A DNA stretch of 64,000 nucleotides, taken from positions 5,412,501 through 5,476,500 of the forward strand of contig JAKSXM010000237.1 in the NCBI GenBank assembly GCA_022575985.1. Direction: 5' to 3'. Shown here in pieces: positions 31,311 to 43,155 of the stretch. This stretch comes from Anagrus nilaparvatae. Its lineage: Eukaryota > Arthropoda > Insecta > Hymenoptera > Mymaridae. Made by a program: the position numbers and the translations under genes. Numbering within the stretch: the first letter of the stretch is position 1; each line of letters begins with the position of its first letter. The notes beneath the pieces were generated by a model. The model had not been told where the DNA came from. It saw nothing but the letters and a program-made list of their open reading frames with translations, and searched no databases.

Positions 31311-31389
31311 AAAATGCTATTCAGAGTACCTAAATTCCGCTGTTGGCCCCCCTGGTAAATGTTTATGTGTAGAAATTTAATAATTAATA

Positions 31390-32391
31390 AATTTAATTTG
31401 ATAAGTTTATTATGAATAATAAAACGATCTACATGGAACTAAAAATATATAACTTTTTTTCATTATTGTTATCTGTGTTTCTGAGGACTGAGCCTCCCTT
31501 TGTCACACAGAATAATTATTGAAAAAAAGTTAGATGGTGTAAAAATTTATTTTTTGATGTTAAAAATGTTTAAAAAAATGATTAAAAAATGAAAAATCTG
31601 ATTGTCCATTTCGACTCTGCAAGAAAACAGGGTGAGTCTCGTCCGTTTTATTATTCATAATAAACTTATCAAATTAATTTTAATTAATTGGAACGTAAAA
31701 CAGTATTTATACTGTTTACTCATTATTATTAATTGGCAATTGATAAAAAAAATGCCTACCAAAATAAATAATTGTCTGTTACCAACTAGACATAAATTTT
31801 TAAAAAATAGAAAAATTCTATTTCGACAAAATTTTCAAAATATTTTTTGAAAAAAATTTTTTATATTTTTATATATTTTTAACTTTTTATACTCAGTTTC
31901 CTTTTAGTAGTTTTGATGACACATTTTTTTAATGCCAGCTGTTGGATTTTTGAGTGTGTGCGTGGGAGAAGAGAATATCTCTTCATCTATGTTCATTCTA
32001 CTTTTTGTTCTCTTCCTGGCGTGATTAAAAAAATGTAAGTCTTCCTTTTTTAAAAATATTTTTTGTAAAATTTTCAAAAATTTTTTAAATTTTTTTGTTT
32101 GTTCATATGTAAAAAGCAGAAAACAGGGTTTTACACTGACGAGACTCACCCTGTTTTCTTGCAGAGTCGAAATGGACAATCAGATTTTTCATTTTTTAAT
32201 CATTTTTTTAAACATTTTTAACATCAAAAAATAAATTTTTACACCATCTAACTTTTTTTCAATAATTATTCTGTGTGACAAAGGGAGGCTCAGTCCTCAG
32301 AAACACAGATAACAATAATGAAAAAAAGTTATATATTTTTAGTTCCATGTAGATCGTTTTATTATTCATAATAAACTTATCAAATTAATTT
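31390..32391. repeat. Fold-back with two 254-bp arms, near-identical
   Basis: Arms 31390-31643 and 32138-32391 are inverted and appear almost identical over their whole length (for example GAGGACTGAGCCTCCCTTTG against CAAAGGGAGGCTCAGTCCTC). A further block of about 85 bases beginning CGTTTTATTATTCATAATAA follows the left arm and again overlaps and follows the right arm (32355-32437) in direct orientation. Small ORFs at 31602-31850 and 31904-32179 share the start MSISTLQENRVSLV only because they begin in the two arms. The non-inverted centre is AT-rich. Confidence 0.85.
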
Positions 32392-32980
32392 TAATTAATT
32401 GGAACGTAAAACAGTATTTATACTGTTTACTCATTATTAATAATTAATAAACTTAGCATTATTGTTTTAAAACATTTTTCAAAACCTACTAAAATTTCTA
32501 CCAATAAAAATTTTATTTAACATCAATTTTTATCTAATATAATTAATTTTAGGGGACTATCTCCTTATTAAAGAGAAAACTAGGATTTTACTGATTTAAT
32601 TAAGATTTTATAATTTTTTTATTTTTTAAGAATTTTATGATAATCAAACTATTCAAATTTTTTTTAATTCTCTTAAAAATTGTAAATTTATTTATAATTT
32701 ATATAATTGTAACTATAATAATAATAATAATATTAAATTTATTTCCAAATGAAAATAAAATGTACAAAAGTAACATCATATCAGTCCTACAGTAGGTAAA
32801 ATACCTGTACATAGGTGGAATAATATGATAAAATATAATTTCATTAAAAGTCAAAAATAAATATAGATAAATATAAATAAATATAATATTTTATAAAAAT
32901 ATATAATAAGACAACAATTTTATTGCAATAACAATATACCTATAATATTAAAATACTATATCTTGTTCTTTTAAAGACAT

Positions 32981-34610
32981 CATTTTTTTTTTTTTTTTTA
33001 AATTAATAAATTTATATGATCCTTCCATTTCAGATGCTGGTCATAAAGCACTCCTAAATATTTAACACTCGATACTTTGCGTAATGACTCATTATTTATC
33101 ATGATATTAATATCTTTAGGTAATGAGTTTAATTTATTCGCAAAAGTTATGTATACAGTTTTTTTAGTATTAACAGATAATTTATTATCATAAAACCAAT
33201 TATTTGCTAGTGTTAAATATTCATTCATAACTTTCTCAGGATCTTTCCATGTTCTTCTGGCACAGTAGATCACAGTATCATCAGCATATGATACAATATT
33301 GTCAATGAGGTCTAATAAATCATTAACATAAATAATAAAGAAAACAGGTCCTAAAATAGAACCTTGAGGTACACCGATGTTTACTGACATTTTTTCACTA
33401 ACCATATTGTTAATTTTAACCATTTTTTATTCTATTATTTAAGTAACTATTTACAAGATCCAGAGCACTCACTTCCAGTAGCTCAAGCTTATTTATTAGT
33501 ATGCTGTGATCCATTGTATCAAAAGCTTTAGACAGATCAATAAATGTGGCAATAGTAGGAAGACTTTGATCAAGGTTAGAGTGTAAAAAACTTGATAAAT
33601 GAGCCAGTGCGTCGGTAGTTCCCAGATTCTTTAAGAAACCAAATTGTTTTGGCAAAATTAAGTTAAATTTATTTAAAAAGTTTACTATTCTTATGTGTAT
33701 TATTTTTTCAAAAATTTTTGATACTACTGGTAATAATAAAATCGGCCTGTAATTAGTAATTAAATTTTTATCATTTGATTTATAGATAGGTATGACAAGA
33801 TCTATTTTAAGAGAATCTGGGAAAATACCCTGACTTATGCACAGATTTAACGCATGAGCTAATGGTTCACTCAGGTTAGATGAAATTGCTTTTATTACTT
33901 TAGTATTTATTCCATCATAACCACCTGCTTTATTTTTAAGATTTTTAATTATTTTTTCAATTTCATACTTGTCAGTGCTGTTAAGAAACATAGTTTCAGA
34001 TTTACGCTTTATTGCAGAAATTTCTCTAATGTTTAAAGGCTCGTTAATATTTTCTACCATTTGTGTTCCTATAGAACAAAAATATTTATTAAATTCAAGT
34101 GCAATATCTTTATCATTATATATTTTTTTATCATCAACCGTTAAATACTCAATTTTTTGTATATTATCACAAGTTTTTTTATTTAATTTTCTTTTTATAA
34201 ATTGCCAGTATTCTTTGATGTTAGCTATTTTTAGTAATTTACTTTCAAAGTCATTTTTTGCATTTCTTAAAATATTATTTAATAAGTTGGCATACTTTTT
34301 GTATTTTAATTCTATTAATTTTTTCTCCATATATTATATAATTTTTGTTTAGTATTACAAGATGTTATTAAACCCTTAGTGATCCATTGTTGTCTTGGTT
34401 AAGATTTTTTTTTGCATTTTTGAATTGATTTAAGAGTCATTTCATTTATCTTACCAACGATACTTCCAAGTACCTCAGAAGGATCTTGCATGTCTGAAAT
34501 TTCTTGCCAGTTCATAGATCTATTTAAATAAGATAATTTTTTAAAGTTTATACTATTCGAAAAATTGTCAGTTAATTTTTTCTTTGTTTGTAACTATTAT
34601 TTTAATTTAA
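32981..34610 (-). mobile_element. Jockey/CR1-superfamily LINE, truncated at both ends, with poly-A tail inside the RT ORF
   Basis: A minus-strand LINE copy starting near 34610 inside ORF2 (endonuclease lost) and ending with a run of 17-18 A (T run at 32982-32999 on the plus strand) directly after HLKWKDHINLLI, well before the normal end of the ORF. The tail suggests the RNA was polyadenylated early. Confidence 0.75.
32998..34610 (-). pseudogene. Non-LTR reverse transcriptase fragment
   Basis: Upstream part (about 34610-34331) reads MNWQEISDMQDPSEVLGSIV and, after one stop, PRQQWITKGLITSC. The main frame 34330-33416 has KNKAGGYDGINTKVIKAI, IPIYKSNDKNLITNYRPI, LLPVVSKIFEKI, PKQFGF and the catalytic-site segment IDLSKAFDTMDHSILINKL. 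The next frame 33423-32998 has GVPQGSILGPVFFIIYVNDL, the YADD box (SYADDTVIY) and KYLGVLYDQHLKWKDHI. The two frames meet in the run AATAAAAAATGG (about 33416-33430), where one extra A shifts the frame. RT motifs are otherwise intact. It resembles CR1/L2/Jockey-type RTs more than R1. The plus ORF at 33969-34352 is antisense. Confidence 0.85.
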
Positions 34611-34995
34611 TGGAATTTATTATACAATATTATATTTAATAAATTTTTCATTTATATTTTAATTTTACATACGATTTTCTTTTAAAAATTGAAAATGCTT
34701 GCAATTTTAAAGCGAGAAAAGGTTTAAATACAATAAAAATTTAAATTCCCGCCGGCATGCCGCGGCATCCTCTCTCATACGTTCCCTGTTGGGGCAGTGG
34801 GAACTAGTGACAATAAAATCACAAATGCTTCAATAGAAAAGTATAGGACTTGGTTCCTCCTAATCTTTAACCTCCGTGTACTTGAAAAGGCGGTACACAC
34901 ACACACACACATGTATACTTATACTATTTTTATAATATTATTAACATAGTGTGTTCTTTAACATTATCATTAAATATGAAAATATGAATATCTCC
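34611..34995. other. Spacer with a small GC patch and a CA microsatellite
   Basis: A GC-rich patch with a palindrome GCCGGCATGCCGCGGC lies at 34750-34765 and a (AC)n run at 34895-34911. No gene recognised. Confidence 0.5.
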
Positions 34996-35334
34996 TTATT
35001 TTATCTTGAAACCATAGTTTACAGCATAGTTTTGTTTTAAAATGGAAATCGGTGATTGAAAGGATCCAACATTATTTAATATATGCTCTAGGTTTAAAAC
35101 TATAAACTCATCCAAATTGGTATGACTGAAGTCAATTTTAATAAATATTTTTTTCTCGTGGTAAATTTTGATTTCTACCGTTCCATATATTTCAATACCA
35201 ACAAATAGTCTAGTATTACCAGTTAAAATAGGTGCACGAGTGAGAATCATGCTTCTTTGATTAATATCAACTATACTTGACTTAATTTTTAAATTTGTTT
35301 TAATATATATATGCATTGTGCGGAAGCTGGACAA
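34996..35334 (-). CDS. Hypothetical protein exon, 112 aa
   Basis: Not recognised. The open frame begins within or just after a possible acceptor TTGTCCAG (minus strand) and reads YIKTNLKIKSSIVDINQRSM, RAPILTGNTRLFVGIEIYG, then KKIFIKIDFSHTNLDEFIV and ends in a stop. Alternating hydrophobic residues suggest beta strands. An open stretch at 35560-35770 on the same strand could be an upstream exon. It may equally be a relic of the adjoining Penelope-like element. Confidence 0.35.
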   Translation of the reverse strand: MSSFRTMHIYIKTNLKIKSSIVDINQRSMILTRAPILTGNTRLFVGIEIYGTVEIKIYHEKKIFIKIDFSHTNLDEFIVLNLEHILNNVGSFQSPISILKQNYAVNYGFKIK

Positions 35335-35559
35335 TCATTTTTTAGAAAGTAAACTCTGTTGAGCAAAAGAGAATGTCTATGATGAGTTAGAAAATATGCA
35401 AACACTATTTTGAATGTTAGAATCAGATTAAGCACACTTTTTTAATTTGTTTCATATGTTTGAATTAGGTAATCATACTATATGCTTCATGAAAATGCAA
35501 AAAATGAAATCGCTATAACAAGTTATGAAATAAATTTTAATAGTGAGAGTGTTAAGTAT

Positions 35560-35775
35560 CCTTTTTTTAATTGATTTCATATTGTTGGGTATTAGGTAAT
35601 CATCGATATATCTCTTATGTAAATTTAAAATACAATCATCGATTGCAAAATCAGCAATTCTTTTTTCATTTCCTTCAATGAATATAATTTTTGCATCCTC
35701 TGCAGGTTCTACTTGAATATCAATTTTAAAAAAATAATAAAATTTATTTTCTTCAGCGTTTTGGTTTCATTTAGC
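35560..35775 (-). pseudogene. Unassigned coding remnant next to Penelope RT piece
   Basis: The minus strand is open for about 55 codons reading FKIDIQVEPAEDAKIIFIEG, KRIADFAIDDCILNLHKRYI, then DDYLIPNNMKSIKK. The text RYIDD resembles the Penelope RT box (RYVDD), but its surroundings do not, so I do not claim it. Confidence 0.3.
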
Positions 35776-35939
35776 AACCCACATCAAGAACTACAAAAAA
35801 TATTTTATAAATATAAATATAAAACATAAATATTCACTTATAAAAACTCACCAAAATAAATTATTTTTTTTAGCATAACCTATGATATTAAGTAAGTTTT
35901 ATATAAAAAATATTTACACTTATTGCCATAAACTTAATG

Positions 35940-36165
35940 AAATTAATAGAATTTATTGCTTCTTCCATTTTCTACTTTTTATTAAATCATATGGAAGATT
36001 TGGATACATTGCAAGAACATCTAAAGAAACAAAATCGTAATTGTCAGGTACTATTATATTATCCATCAAAAATTTTACTTGAAAACTATTTTTCACTGAA
36101 GCTCTAGGTTTTACACGTGTTCTATCATTATATAATTCAATTGATACGTGATAGAAAGAATGATT
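35940..36165 (-). pseudogene. Penelope-like element reverse transcriptase fragment
   Basis: The minus strand reads RVKPRASVKNSFQVKFLMDN, IIVPDNYDFVSLDVLAMYPN, LPYDLIKSRKWKK, then a stop. Penelope-like RTs have R(P)xxSxxKNSFxLxxxL, PxxYxLxSLDVxSLFTN(I/V)P at RT motif A, so the assignment is reasonable. The motif A aspartate (SLDV) is kept. Both sides are lost. Confidence 0.65.
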
Positions 36166-36299
36166 TTAAAATTATATACCTAGTAATTTAAGTGATAAAT
36201 AAAGAATTTCCATGTACTGGTATATTTTAATTTTAAGCAGATATTTATGTACGTATAAAATAGATAGTATCAAAAAAAGCTTGTAAAATTTAACTTTAT

Positions 36300-36890
36300 T
36301 GTCCAAGCATTTTTTGGTTCCTAAATAGAGGAACCATTATTTTAGGTGAAATTTGATTTCTGATTTTTTGACATATAAGCACGATCTGAGACATTAGGAT
36401 ACTGAAAAACCGGTTTTAAAAAAAGTATGTATGTGTGTGTATGTATGTATTTATGTATATGTAAATAAGTATGACTGTAACCGATGATATTTCACAACCA
36501 ATATTGCATTAAACCTACTTTTTTTTCAAAATTATTTTACCAAAAAATTTCGTGGTACATTTTTTTTTTTAACTTGGATATAATACCTCATTTTTTCTAT
36601 GAAAGTACTAATATCTAGAAGTATCGTTTTTACTTGATATTTTGAATTTTATAATTAATTTTTTGAAAATTTTTTTCTCACAATTTTCGTCACTAAAAAA
36701 TTCTAAAAATTCCATTAATTTTTTTTTCTTTTTGAACGTAGTACCTAATTGTTTTCTATATAGAAAACTCCCATATGGGAGTACTAGTTTTAGAAATATC
36801 GTTTATAGTCAATTTTTGGATTTTATATACGTAATTTTTTGAAAATTTTTTTCTTAATTATTTACCTTTTTTATTATTAATAATTTTTAA
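36300..36890. repeat. Dispersed AT-rich repeat D, copy 2 (inverted relative to copy 1)
   Basis: AAAAACCGGTTTTAAAAAAA, a GT/ATGT-rich run, 'actgtaaccgatgatatttcac' and AAGTACTAATATCTAGAAG are the inverse of the order and strand seen at 29.9-30.45 kb. No gene; the ORF at 36642-36842 is low-complexity. Confidence 0.6.
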
Positions 36891-36947
36891 AAGACACTTA
36901 ACACTATTATCTTTAATATTTCTGTATTATTAAATTTCAATATGCTG

Positions 36948-37745
36948 TGTTACGTATCCTGAGGTTTTATCCAAGGGATACGTAAATATAAATAATTATG
37001 AATATATGAAATATAAGTTTATCCTGGGGATATTGACTGCCCCAGGTATTTTAATAATAAGTTGGTATGGTTATTATTTGTTGATATAAGATGAGTTCGA
37101 CTTAGCTGGATGAACTTAACCTGAGGCTAAGTTCTTAATTACAGAAAGGAACTTGTCACAATAATAACTGATAACTGATTTGATATATAACTTTCACTTT
37201 ATTGATTGTAAGTAAATATAATAAAACTGTCTAAATCTTTAAGTCAAGTAATTAAAGGTAGAACTGTAATAGAGTGGTAACACTCTAAACGAAAGATAGT
37301 ATTCTAATAAGAGGTTTGGGCGCCTGAAGGGCAATATATAATCTAATATGAATCTGCCCATATTCCGAGATTTTGAGGGAGACGTCCAATACAAAAAAGC
37401 GTCGGTCTCGTCACGTCCAATTAGCGAAAGCGTCCCTAATTATTACCGAGAATCGCGAGGTGGGATTTATGCAGTTTATAACGCCTAAATCCCTACTAAT
37501 TTACGTCATAGTTGACTTTTGGTCCCACGCTATTGTGCTAGATCAGCAACAGCGGAAATGCACCTGCGGGTTCCTATGTCGTCTGTAATATTAATACAGC
37601 TATCGGATATAGGGTTTACTATTTATATATATATATCAAATGTTAGGCATATCAATTTTGACCTACCATACGTAACATCTCCCTCCCTTCATTCCAATCG
37701 TCCCGATTGGGTCAGGTGGGGGAGATGGGGCTGAAGGCATTAATG
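36948..37745 (-). mobile_element. LTR (730 bp) plus stub of internal sequence, second LTR family
   Basis: The ends TGTTACGTAT (36948) and ATACGTAACA (37677) are perfect inverted 10-mers. On the minus strand the LTR is preceded by the purine tract CCCCATCTCCCCCACCTGAC complement and GGGAGGGAGA, so this is a 3' LTR with about 65 bases of internal sequence left. ORFs at 37373-37734 lie inside the LTR and are not supported. Sequence differs from the LTRs at 26.9 and 62.2 kb. Confidence 0.7.
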
Positions 37746-37979
37746 TAACAGCTGATACACTGATTAAATTTATAATATTTTCAAAACTTTAGTAAATTAA
37801 TGTATAATTAAAACTAAGTTAAGTCTTGTTGTTTCCTAATCCCACGTTCATTTGAATTTGAAATTTTTGGGTCCAGAAAATGTAAAATAAAATATTTTTT
37901 TTAAGCATTTTTTTTTTGTGATGAACGTCAAAGTTTTGTAGAAGGTGGATTATAAATTGATCTACCCTTTAATATTTTC
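37746..37979. repeat. Repeat segment shared with 41040-41200
   Basis: TAAGTCTTGTTGTTTCCTAA and TTTTTGGGTCCAGAAAAT occur here and, in direct orientation, at about 41120-41185, just outside the nested fold-back. Confidence 0.65.
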
Positions 37980-40900
37980 TTAAACTTTCGGGCCATAAAT
38001 GTTGAGAATTTTATGGCCTATGCTAAGAGCCTTTCTTTGCCAAAGCAGCAATGGTGGGCAGGTCAGGTCATCGGATCGGCCTCAAATTTTTCCCATGTTT
38101 TTATAACATAAAGATAGGAAAATCCTGAAATTTTTAGCCTTCTAGGTCTTAAACAGGCCCAGTTATGGCCAATCAGACTCATTAGGTGGCTCTCGACCAG
38201 CGTAATTGCTTTTCGGGAAAATTATTAAAAATCATAAATATAAGCTTAAAAAAAATTTTTAAAGAGTATGTATGTTGGGAAACCTTCAGTAAATCCATTT
38301 CTGCCATTAGTCTTTCTGGAAAAGCCCAGGAAATTTCGGAAAATGGGAAAATGCGTTTTAAGAAAAATCGCAATATCTCATTTTCCGCCATTTTTTTTTG
38401 AAAATTTTTTTAACAAAATTTTTTTCAACCGATATCCCATCGATCTGTCAAGAAAAATTTTGATTTCAGCCATTAAGCTCGATTTTAGCCTGTTTCAGAA
38501 TAATTTCACATTTTCAATACTTCTTTATTTAATTTTCCATAAGGGGTTAAAATAATTAACTTTTTTGCTTTCAGAATCGAATAACCAGGGAAAATTTAGT
38601 CCTAATTAAAAAAAAATAATAATATTTTTGATGAAAATTAACCAAGTTATGGTCAAGTAAAGATACTCTCAAAAACTACCATTTTTGTACTAATTCCAAT
38701 TTTAGGCTCTAAAACGACATTATAACATGAAAAAATGCATAATGCATAAAATGCAAAATGCATAACTCGCTTAAATTTTATCGTAAAAAGAAAAGTTTTG
38801 GATTATTATCGAGTATTTTTTCCTTTGCTATTCTTTTATACAGGAAAAAAATTAGCTTAGTCGATAAAAAGTTTTTGTTTGGTCAAAAACTAATGTAACA
38901 TGTTTTTGATTATTATCATTTTTTTAACAAAAAAAATAAATTTCACTCAATGAAATTCATTTTTTTATTGGATAAACGAATAGCCAAGTAAAAAATATTC
39001 GATGATAATCCAAAACTTTTCTTTTTACGATAAAATTTAAGCGAGTTATGCATTTTTCAAGTTATAATCTCGTTTTAGAGCCTAAAATTGGAATTAGTAC
39101 AAAAATTGTAGTTTTTGAGAGTATCTTTACTTGACCATAACTTGGTTAATTTTCACCGAAAATAGTAATTTTTTTTTTATTTAGGACTACTTTTTCCCTA
39201 GCTATTCTATTCTGGGTTGCATATGCAACGTTGCGCATTGCATATGAAACATTGCGGATTGCATATGAAACATTGCATATCATGATTTTCCAAGATGGTG
39301 GACCGAAAAACTTGAAAAAATGTACTTTTAACTTAACAAGGGGGTTTTTTAGGGCAAGAAAAATGAATTTAAGCTGGAAAATACTCGATTTTTCAATTTC
39401 ACTTATTTTTCGATTTTCCAAGATGGCGGCCCGAAAAACTTGAAAAATTGTACTTTTAACTATACAAGGGGGTTTTTTAGGGCAAGAAACATTCGAGGTG
39501 GGAAATAATTGATTTTCCAATTCCATATATTTTCCGATTTTCCAAGATGGCCAAAAAAAATGAACTATTAGTTTTACAAATGGGTTTTTTAGGGCAAGAA
39601 AAATGAATTTAAGGTGGAAAATACTCGATTTTTCAATTACACTTATTTTTCAACAAGGTGGTTTTTTAGACTAAGAAAATTGAATTTGAGGTGGAAAATA
39701 TTCGAGTAGAATTAAGCATTATAAATCGTCTAGGGGACATTACGGCACGGTAAAAATAAATACCGCTACAAAGTAAAGGATTTTCAACCAAAAATTGAAT
39801 TTTCGGGAATTCAAGACGGATGACCGAAAAAAAGATTTTATGCCAGAAATTGGTATTTCTATACTTTGTACAAAGGATTTATCAGGTCGGTAAAATTTAT
39901 TTTTTTATTTAGCAATTTTTTAAAGTAATAAAAATAAATTATTAATTATTATAGCATAACATGAATTTGATTTGCAAATTATAAAATAATTACAATTTAA
40001 TGACTTTTACAATATTTGCTTATATCCATTTAATCAGTAGAAGCATCTAAAAATATAATGAAATACAATTAATACATACAACTTAATAATCTTAATTTAA
40101 GAAAAGATTTTAAAGTAAGTCCCCTAGACGATTTATAATGCTTAATTCTACTCGAATATTTTCCACCTCAAATTCAATTTTCTTGCCATAAAAAACCCCC
40201 TTGTAAAGTTAAAAGTTCATTTTTTCAAGTTTTACGGTCGACCATCTTGGAAAATCGGAAAATATGTGGAATTGAAAAATCAAATATTTTCCACCTCATA
40301 TTCAATTTTATTGCCCTAAAAAGCCCCCTTGTAGAGTTACAAGTTCATTTTTTTAAGTTTTATGGTCGGCCATCTTGGAAAATTTCTTGGAAAGTTTCCT
40401 AAAATAAAAAAAAAACATTGCATATGCAATGATATGCAATTTTTCATATACAATCCGCAATGTTTCATATGCAACGCGCAACGTTGCATATGCAACCTTC
40501 CGATAGGGTTATAGAAAATTAATTAATGAAGTATTGAAAATGTAAAATTATTCTAAAATAGGCTAAAATCGACCTTAATGGCCGAAATCAAAATTTTTTT
40601 TCGGACAGATTGATGGGATTTTGGTTGAAAAAAAATGTGAAAAAAAAATTTTCAAAAAAAAAATAGTGGAACATGATATATTTCTTAAAACGCATTTTCC
40701 CATTTTCCGGAATTTCCCGGGAATTTTCAAAAAAACTAATGGCATAAATGGATTTACAGAAGGTTTTCTAACATATAAACTCTTTCAGAATTATTTTCAA
40801 GCTTATATTTATGATTTTTAACAATTTTCCCGGAAAGCACTAACACTGGTCGAGAGCCGCAGCCGCCTAATGAGTTTGATTGGCTATAACTCGGGCTGTT

Positions 40901-41020
40901 TAAAACCTAGAAGGCTAAAAATTTCAGGATTTTCCTATCCTTATGTTATAAAAACATGAGGCTGATCCGATGACCCGATCTGCCCAACATTGCTGTTTTG
41001 GCAAAGAAAGACTATTAAGT
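37980..41020. mobile_element. 3-kb nested fold-back element
   Basis: Outer arms: 38010-38560 against 40520-41010 (for example TTTCAGGATTTTCCTATCCTT on the right is the complement of AAAGATAGGAAAATCCTGAAA on the left). A middle pair is 39190-39740 against 40120-40500, including GTTGCATATGCAAC palindromes and 'ccaagatggcggcc' text. A separate small pair 38640-38830 against 38970-39150 lies between. ORFs at 38182-38555, 39146-39526 and 40621-40821 are arm sequence. No transposase seen. Nested arms suggest insertion of one fold-back in another. Confidence 0.85.
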
Positions 41021-42039
41021 TAAAATTTAAATTTAGCAAAAGATTATTTCAAAATATTGATATTTATTAGATTAATAATGTTTTTAAAACTTTAAAAAAT
41101 TAAACTATAATTAAAACTAAGTTAAGTCTTGTTGTTTCCTAATCACAAGCACATCTGAGTTTTAAGTTTTTGGGTCCAGAAAATAAGGTTTTTACGAATA
41201 AAATTTATTTGATTCCTTTGCAAAATTCCTAACGGAACTACTTTTTATGTATAATCCAAGTATCAGCTTATAACTGTTGTGAGATGAAATTTTATGGCCT
41301 AAGGCTGATTCCATGTGAAACGTAGGTTGACCTCCAGTTGGGGTCTTCCGATTGGGCTGTATCTTTGCACAGGTGATTATATATATAAAATGTCCTCACT
41401 CTCCAAACTTTACGTCTTAAAATCATTTTTAGCCGTCTCTGTGATTTTTTGAAAATTGGGACTGATTTTAAAGCTCTCAGCCACCAACTTTTGCTTCATT
41501 ATATGAAAGCATAAAGAAATGTTAAAAATATTATTAGAAAAACGGTTTCGATTGGAAATCTCCCTGGCTATACGAATTTTTAAACTGTATTTTAAATTTT
41601 TTACGTGGAAACACGGAAAATTGGAAAATGTGAGCCGTACCAGCTATAGCTTATAACTTAAAACCCGTCACTTCAAATAACTTCAAACTGGGAGTGGAGA
41701 CAGGGTATTCCATATACTTTCACCTGGTATTAATATAGGTATGGGTATTTTCACATATGGAAAAGTTATAGCGATAATTAGCGAAATTTTCCGATTTTGA
41801 AAATGCAAATTTAGCGAAAAAAGCTATATTTATATGCAAATTTAGGCAGAACCGATTTCATATGTAAAATTTCTCATAAAATAAATTTTTTTTTAATGCC
41901 TTTTTTTTAAACCTTTTCTATTGATATATGTATAGTCAATTCTACGAAATTAGACTTTTTATAAGAAAATATTCAAGTAATTATTAGTGAAAATGACCTA
42001 TAATAGGAAAACGAATGTCTGGAATTTTGAAAAATCAAA
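41021..42039. other. Non-coding, repeat-like
   Basis: It includes the direct repeat of 37.8 kb (41120-41185) and the phrase shared with 19.9 kb (41557-41575). No coding signal. Confidence 0.5.
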
Positions 42040-42835
42040 TTTGGCTGGATTTAGTATGTTAAAATATGACACCTTACCAATTTTTATAGTTCTGGAGTAA
42101 AAAATTTTGAAATAGCAGCTGCATTTTGAATTAATAATATTTTCAAATTTTTAAAGTAAATCTGAGTAAATTTTGTATTTTAATTTTTTTGCACTCTGAA
42201 CAGAGCTCAAAAACTATTTTCAATCATAGGAAATAGCTGAAACTTCTTATTGAGAGTCATTTTGGCTGTCAGTTTTTGGAAAAACATCGAGGAAAGCTGA
42301 ATAAAAGTAAAATTCTGAAGGAAATTTTTTTTTTTAATGTCAATTTTTAATTATTATATTTTATAATTATATGTTTTTTAAGTTTTTCAAAACTAAAAAG
42401 GTTAAATACCCAGAAATAGAAATTTTAAAAGAGAATTATAATTTTCTTTTAGAAAAACAGTAATTTTAAGTGCAACAAAAAAGAAAATAATTTCCCAGTG
42501 TTTGAAAAATCCACATAAAAAATTTTCTTTAGAATTTTAGTTTTATTCAGCTTTCTCGATGTTTTTCCAAAAACTTACAGCCGAAATTACTCGCAGTAAG
42601 AAGTTTTAGCTATTTCCTATGATTGGAAATAGTTTTTGAGCTCTCTTCAGAGTGTAAAAAAATTAAAATACAAGATTTACTCAGATTTACTTTAAAAATT
42701 TGAAAATTAAAAAATTTTAATTCAAAAAACAGCTTGTATTTCAAAAGTTTTTACTCCAGAACCATAAAAATTGGTAACGTGTCATATTTTAACATTCTAA
42801 ATCTAGCCAAATTGGATTTTTCAAAATTCCATTTC
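42040..42835. mobile_element. Fold-back element, ~800 bp, inserted in the P-element tail
   Basis: The arms are about 42040-42330 and 42540-42835. AGCTATTTCCTATGATTGAAA-type text is inverted between them, as are CCAATTTTTATAGTTCTGGA and TCCAGAACCATAAAAATTGG. The P-element coding text runs straight into it at about 42836. Confidence 0.8.
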
Positions 42836-43155
42836 AAAATTAATTCAGAGGTAAAATAATAATCCATAAAATGTTTAAATCTTAATTTACTTGTTAATTT
42901 ATAGTCGTGTCTAGAACCTGAATCATGGGGTAAAAAGCTATTTTGAAACACGTCTTTTAATTCTTTAACAAGCGACTGGTCTTTATTTGAATCATCTTTA
43001 CTTGAATTAATTTTGCTTAAGTCTAATTTCTTAACTTCATCTGCAATAATTTGTTTGATATCATTTATGGTTGGAATACATGTATCATCAGGGATCATTG
43101 TTGAATTAAAAAGATTTACACTATCAGATGTTAAAGCATTGTTTTCATTGTAATG
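42836..43155 (-). pseudogene. P-element transposase pseudogene, C-terminal tail
   Basis: Minus strand: HYNENNALTSDSVNLFNST, then an ATG at 43098 with DDTCIPTINDIKQIIADEV, VKELKDVFQNSF and LTSKLRFKHFMDYYF. It follows the transposase core once the insertion 43156-44085 is removed, with a one-base frame difference. It is cut by the fold-back at about 42836. Assignment rests on position and strand rather than a known motif. Confidence 0.45.

Noticed and set aside
33969..34352. Plus-strand ORF of 127 codons
   Set aside because: Antisense to the RT ORF with intact RT motifs.
34745..34810. GC-rich patch as a promoter or CpG island
   Set aside because: Only about 65 bases, no gene start nearby.
35560..35775. 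RYIDD as a Penelope RT catalytic box
   Set aside because: Flanking residues do not fit RT motif C, and no neighbouring RT motifs are in frame.
37373..37734. Two 71-codon plus ORFs
   Set aside because: They fall inside an LTR and read across its end; no motif.
38182..40821. Several short ORFs
   Set aside because: They lie in fold-back arms and reappear on the other strand of the partner arm.
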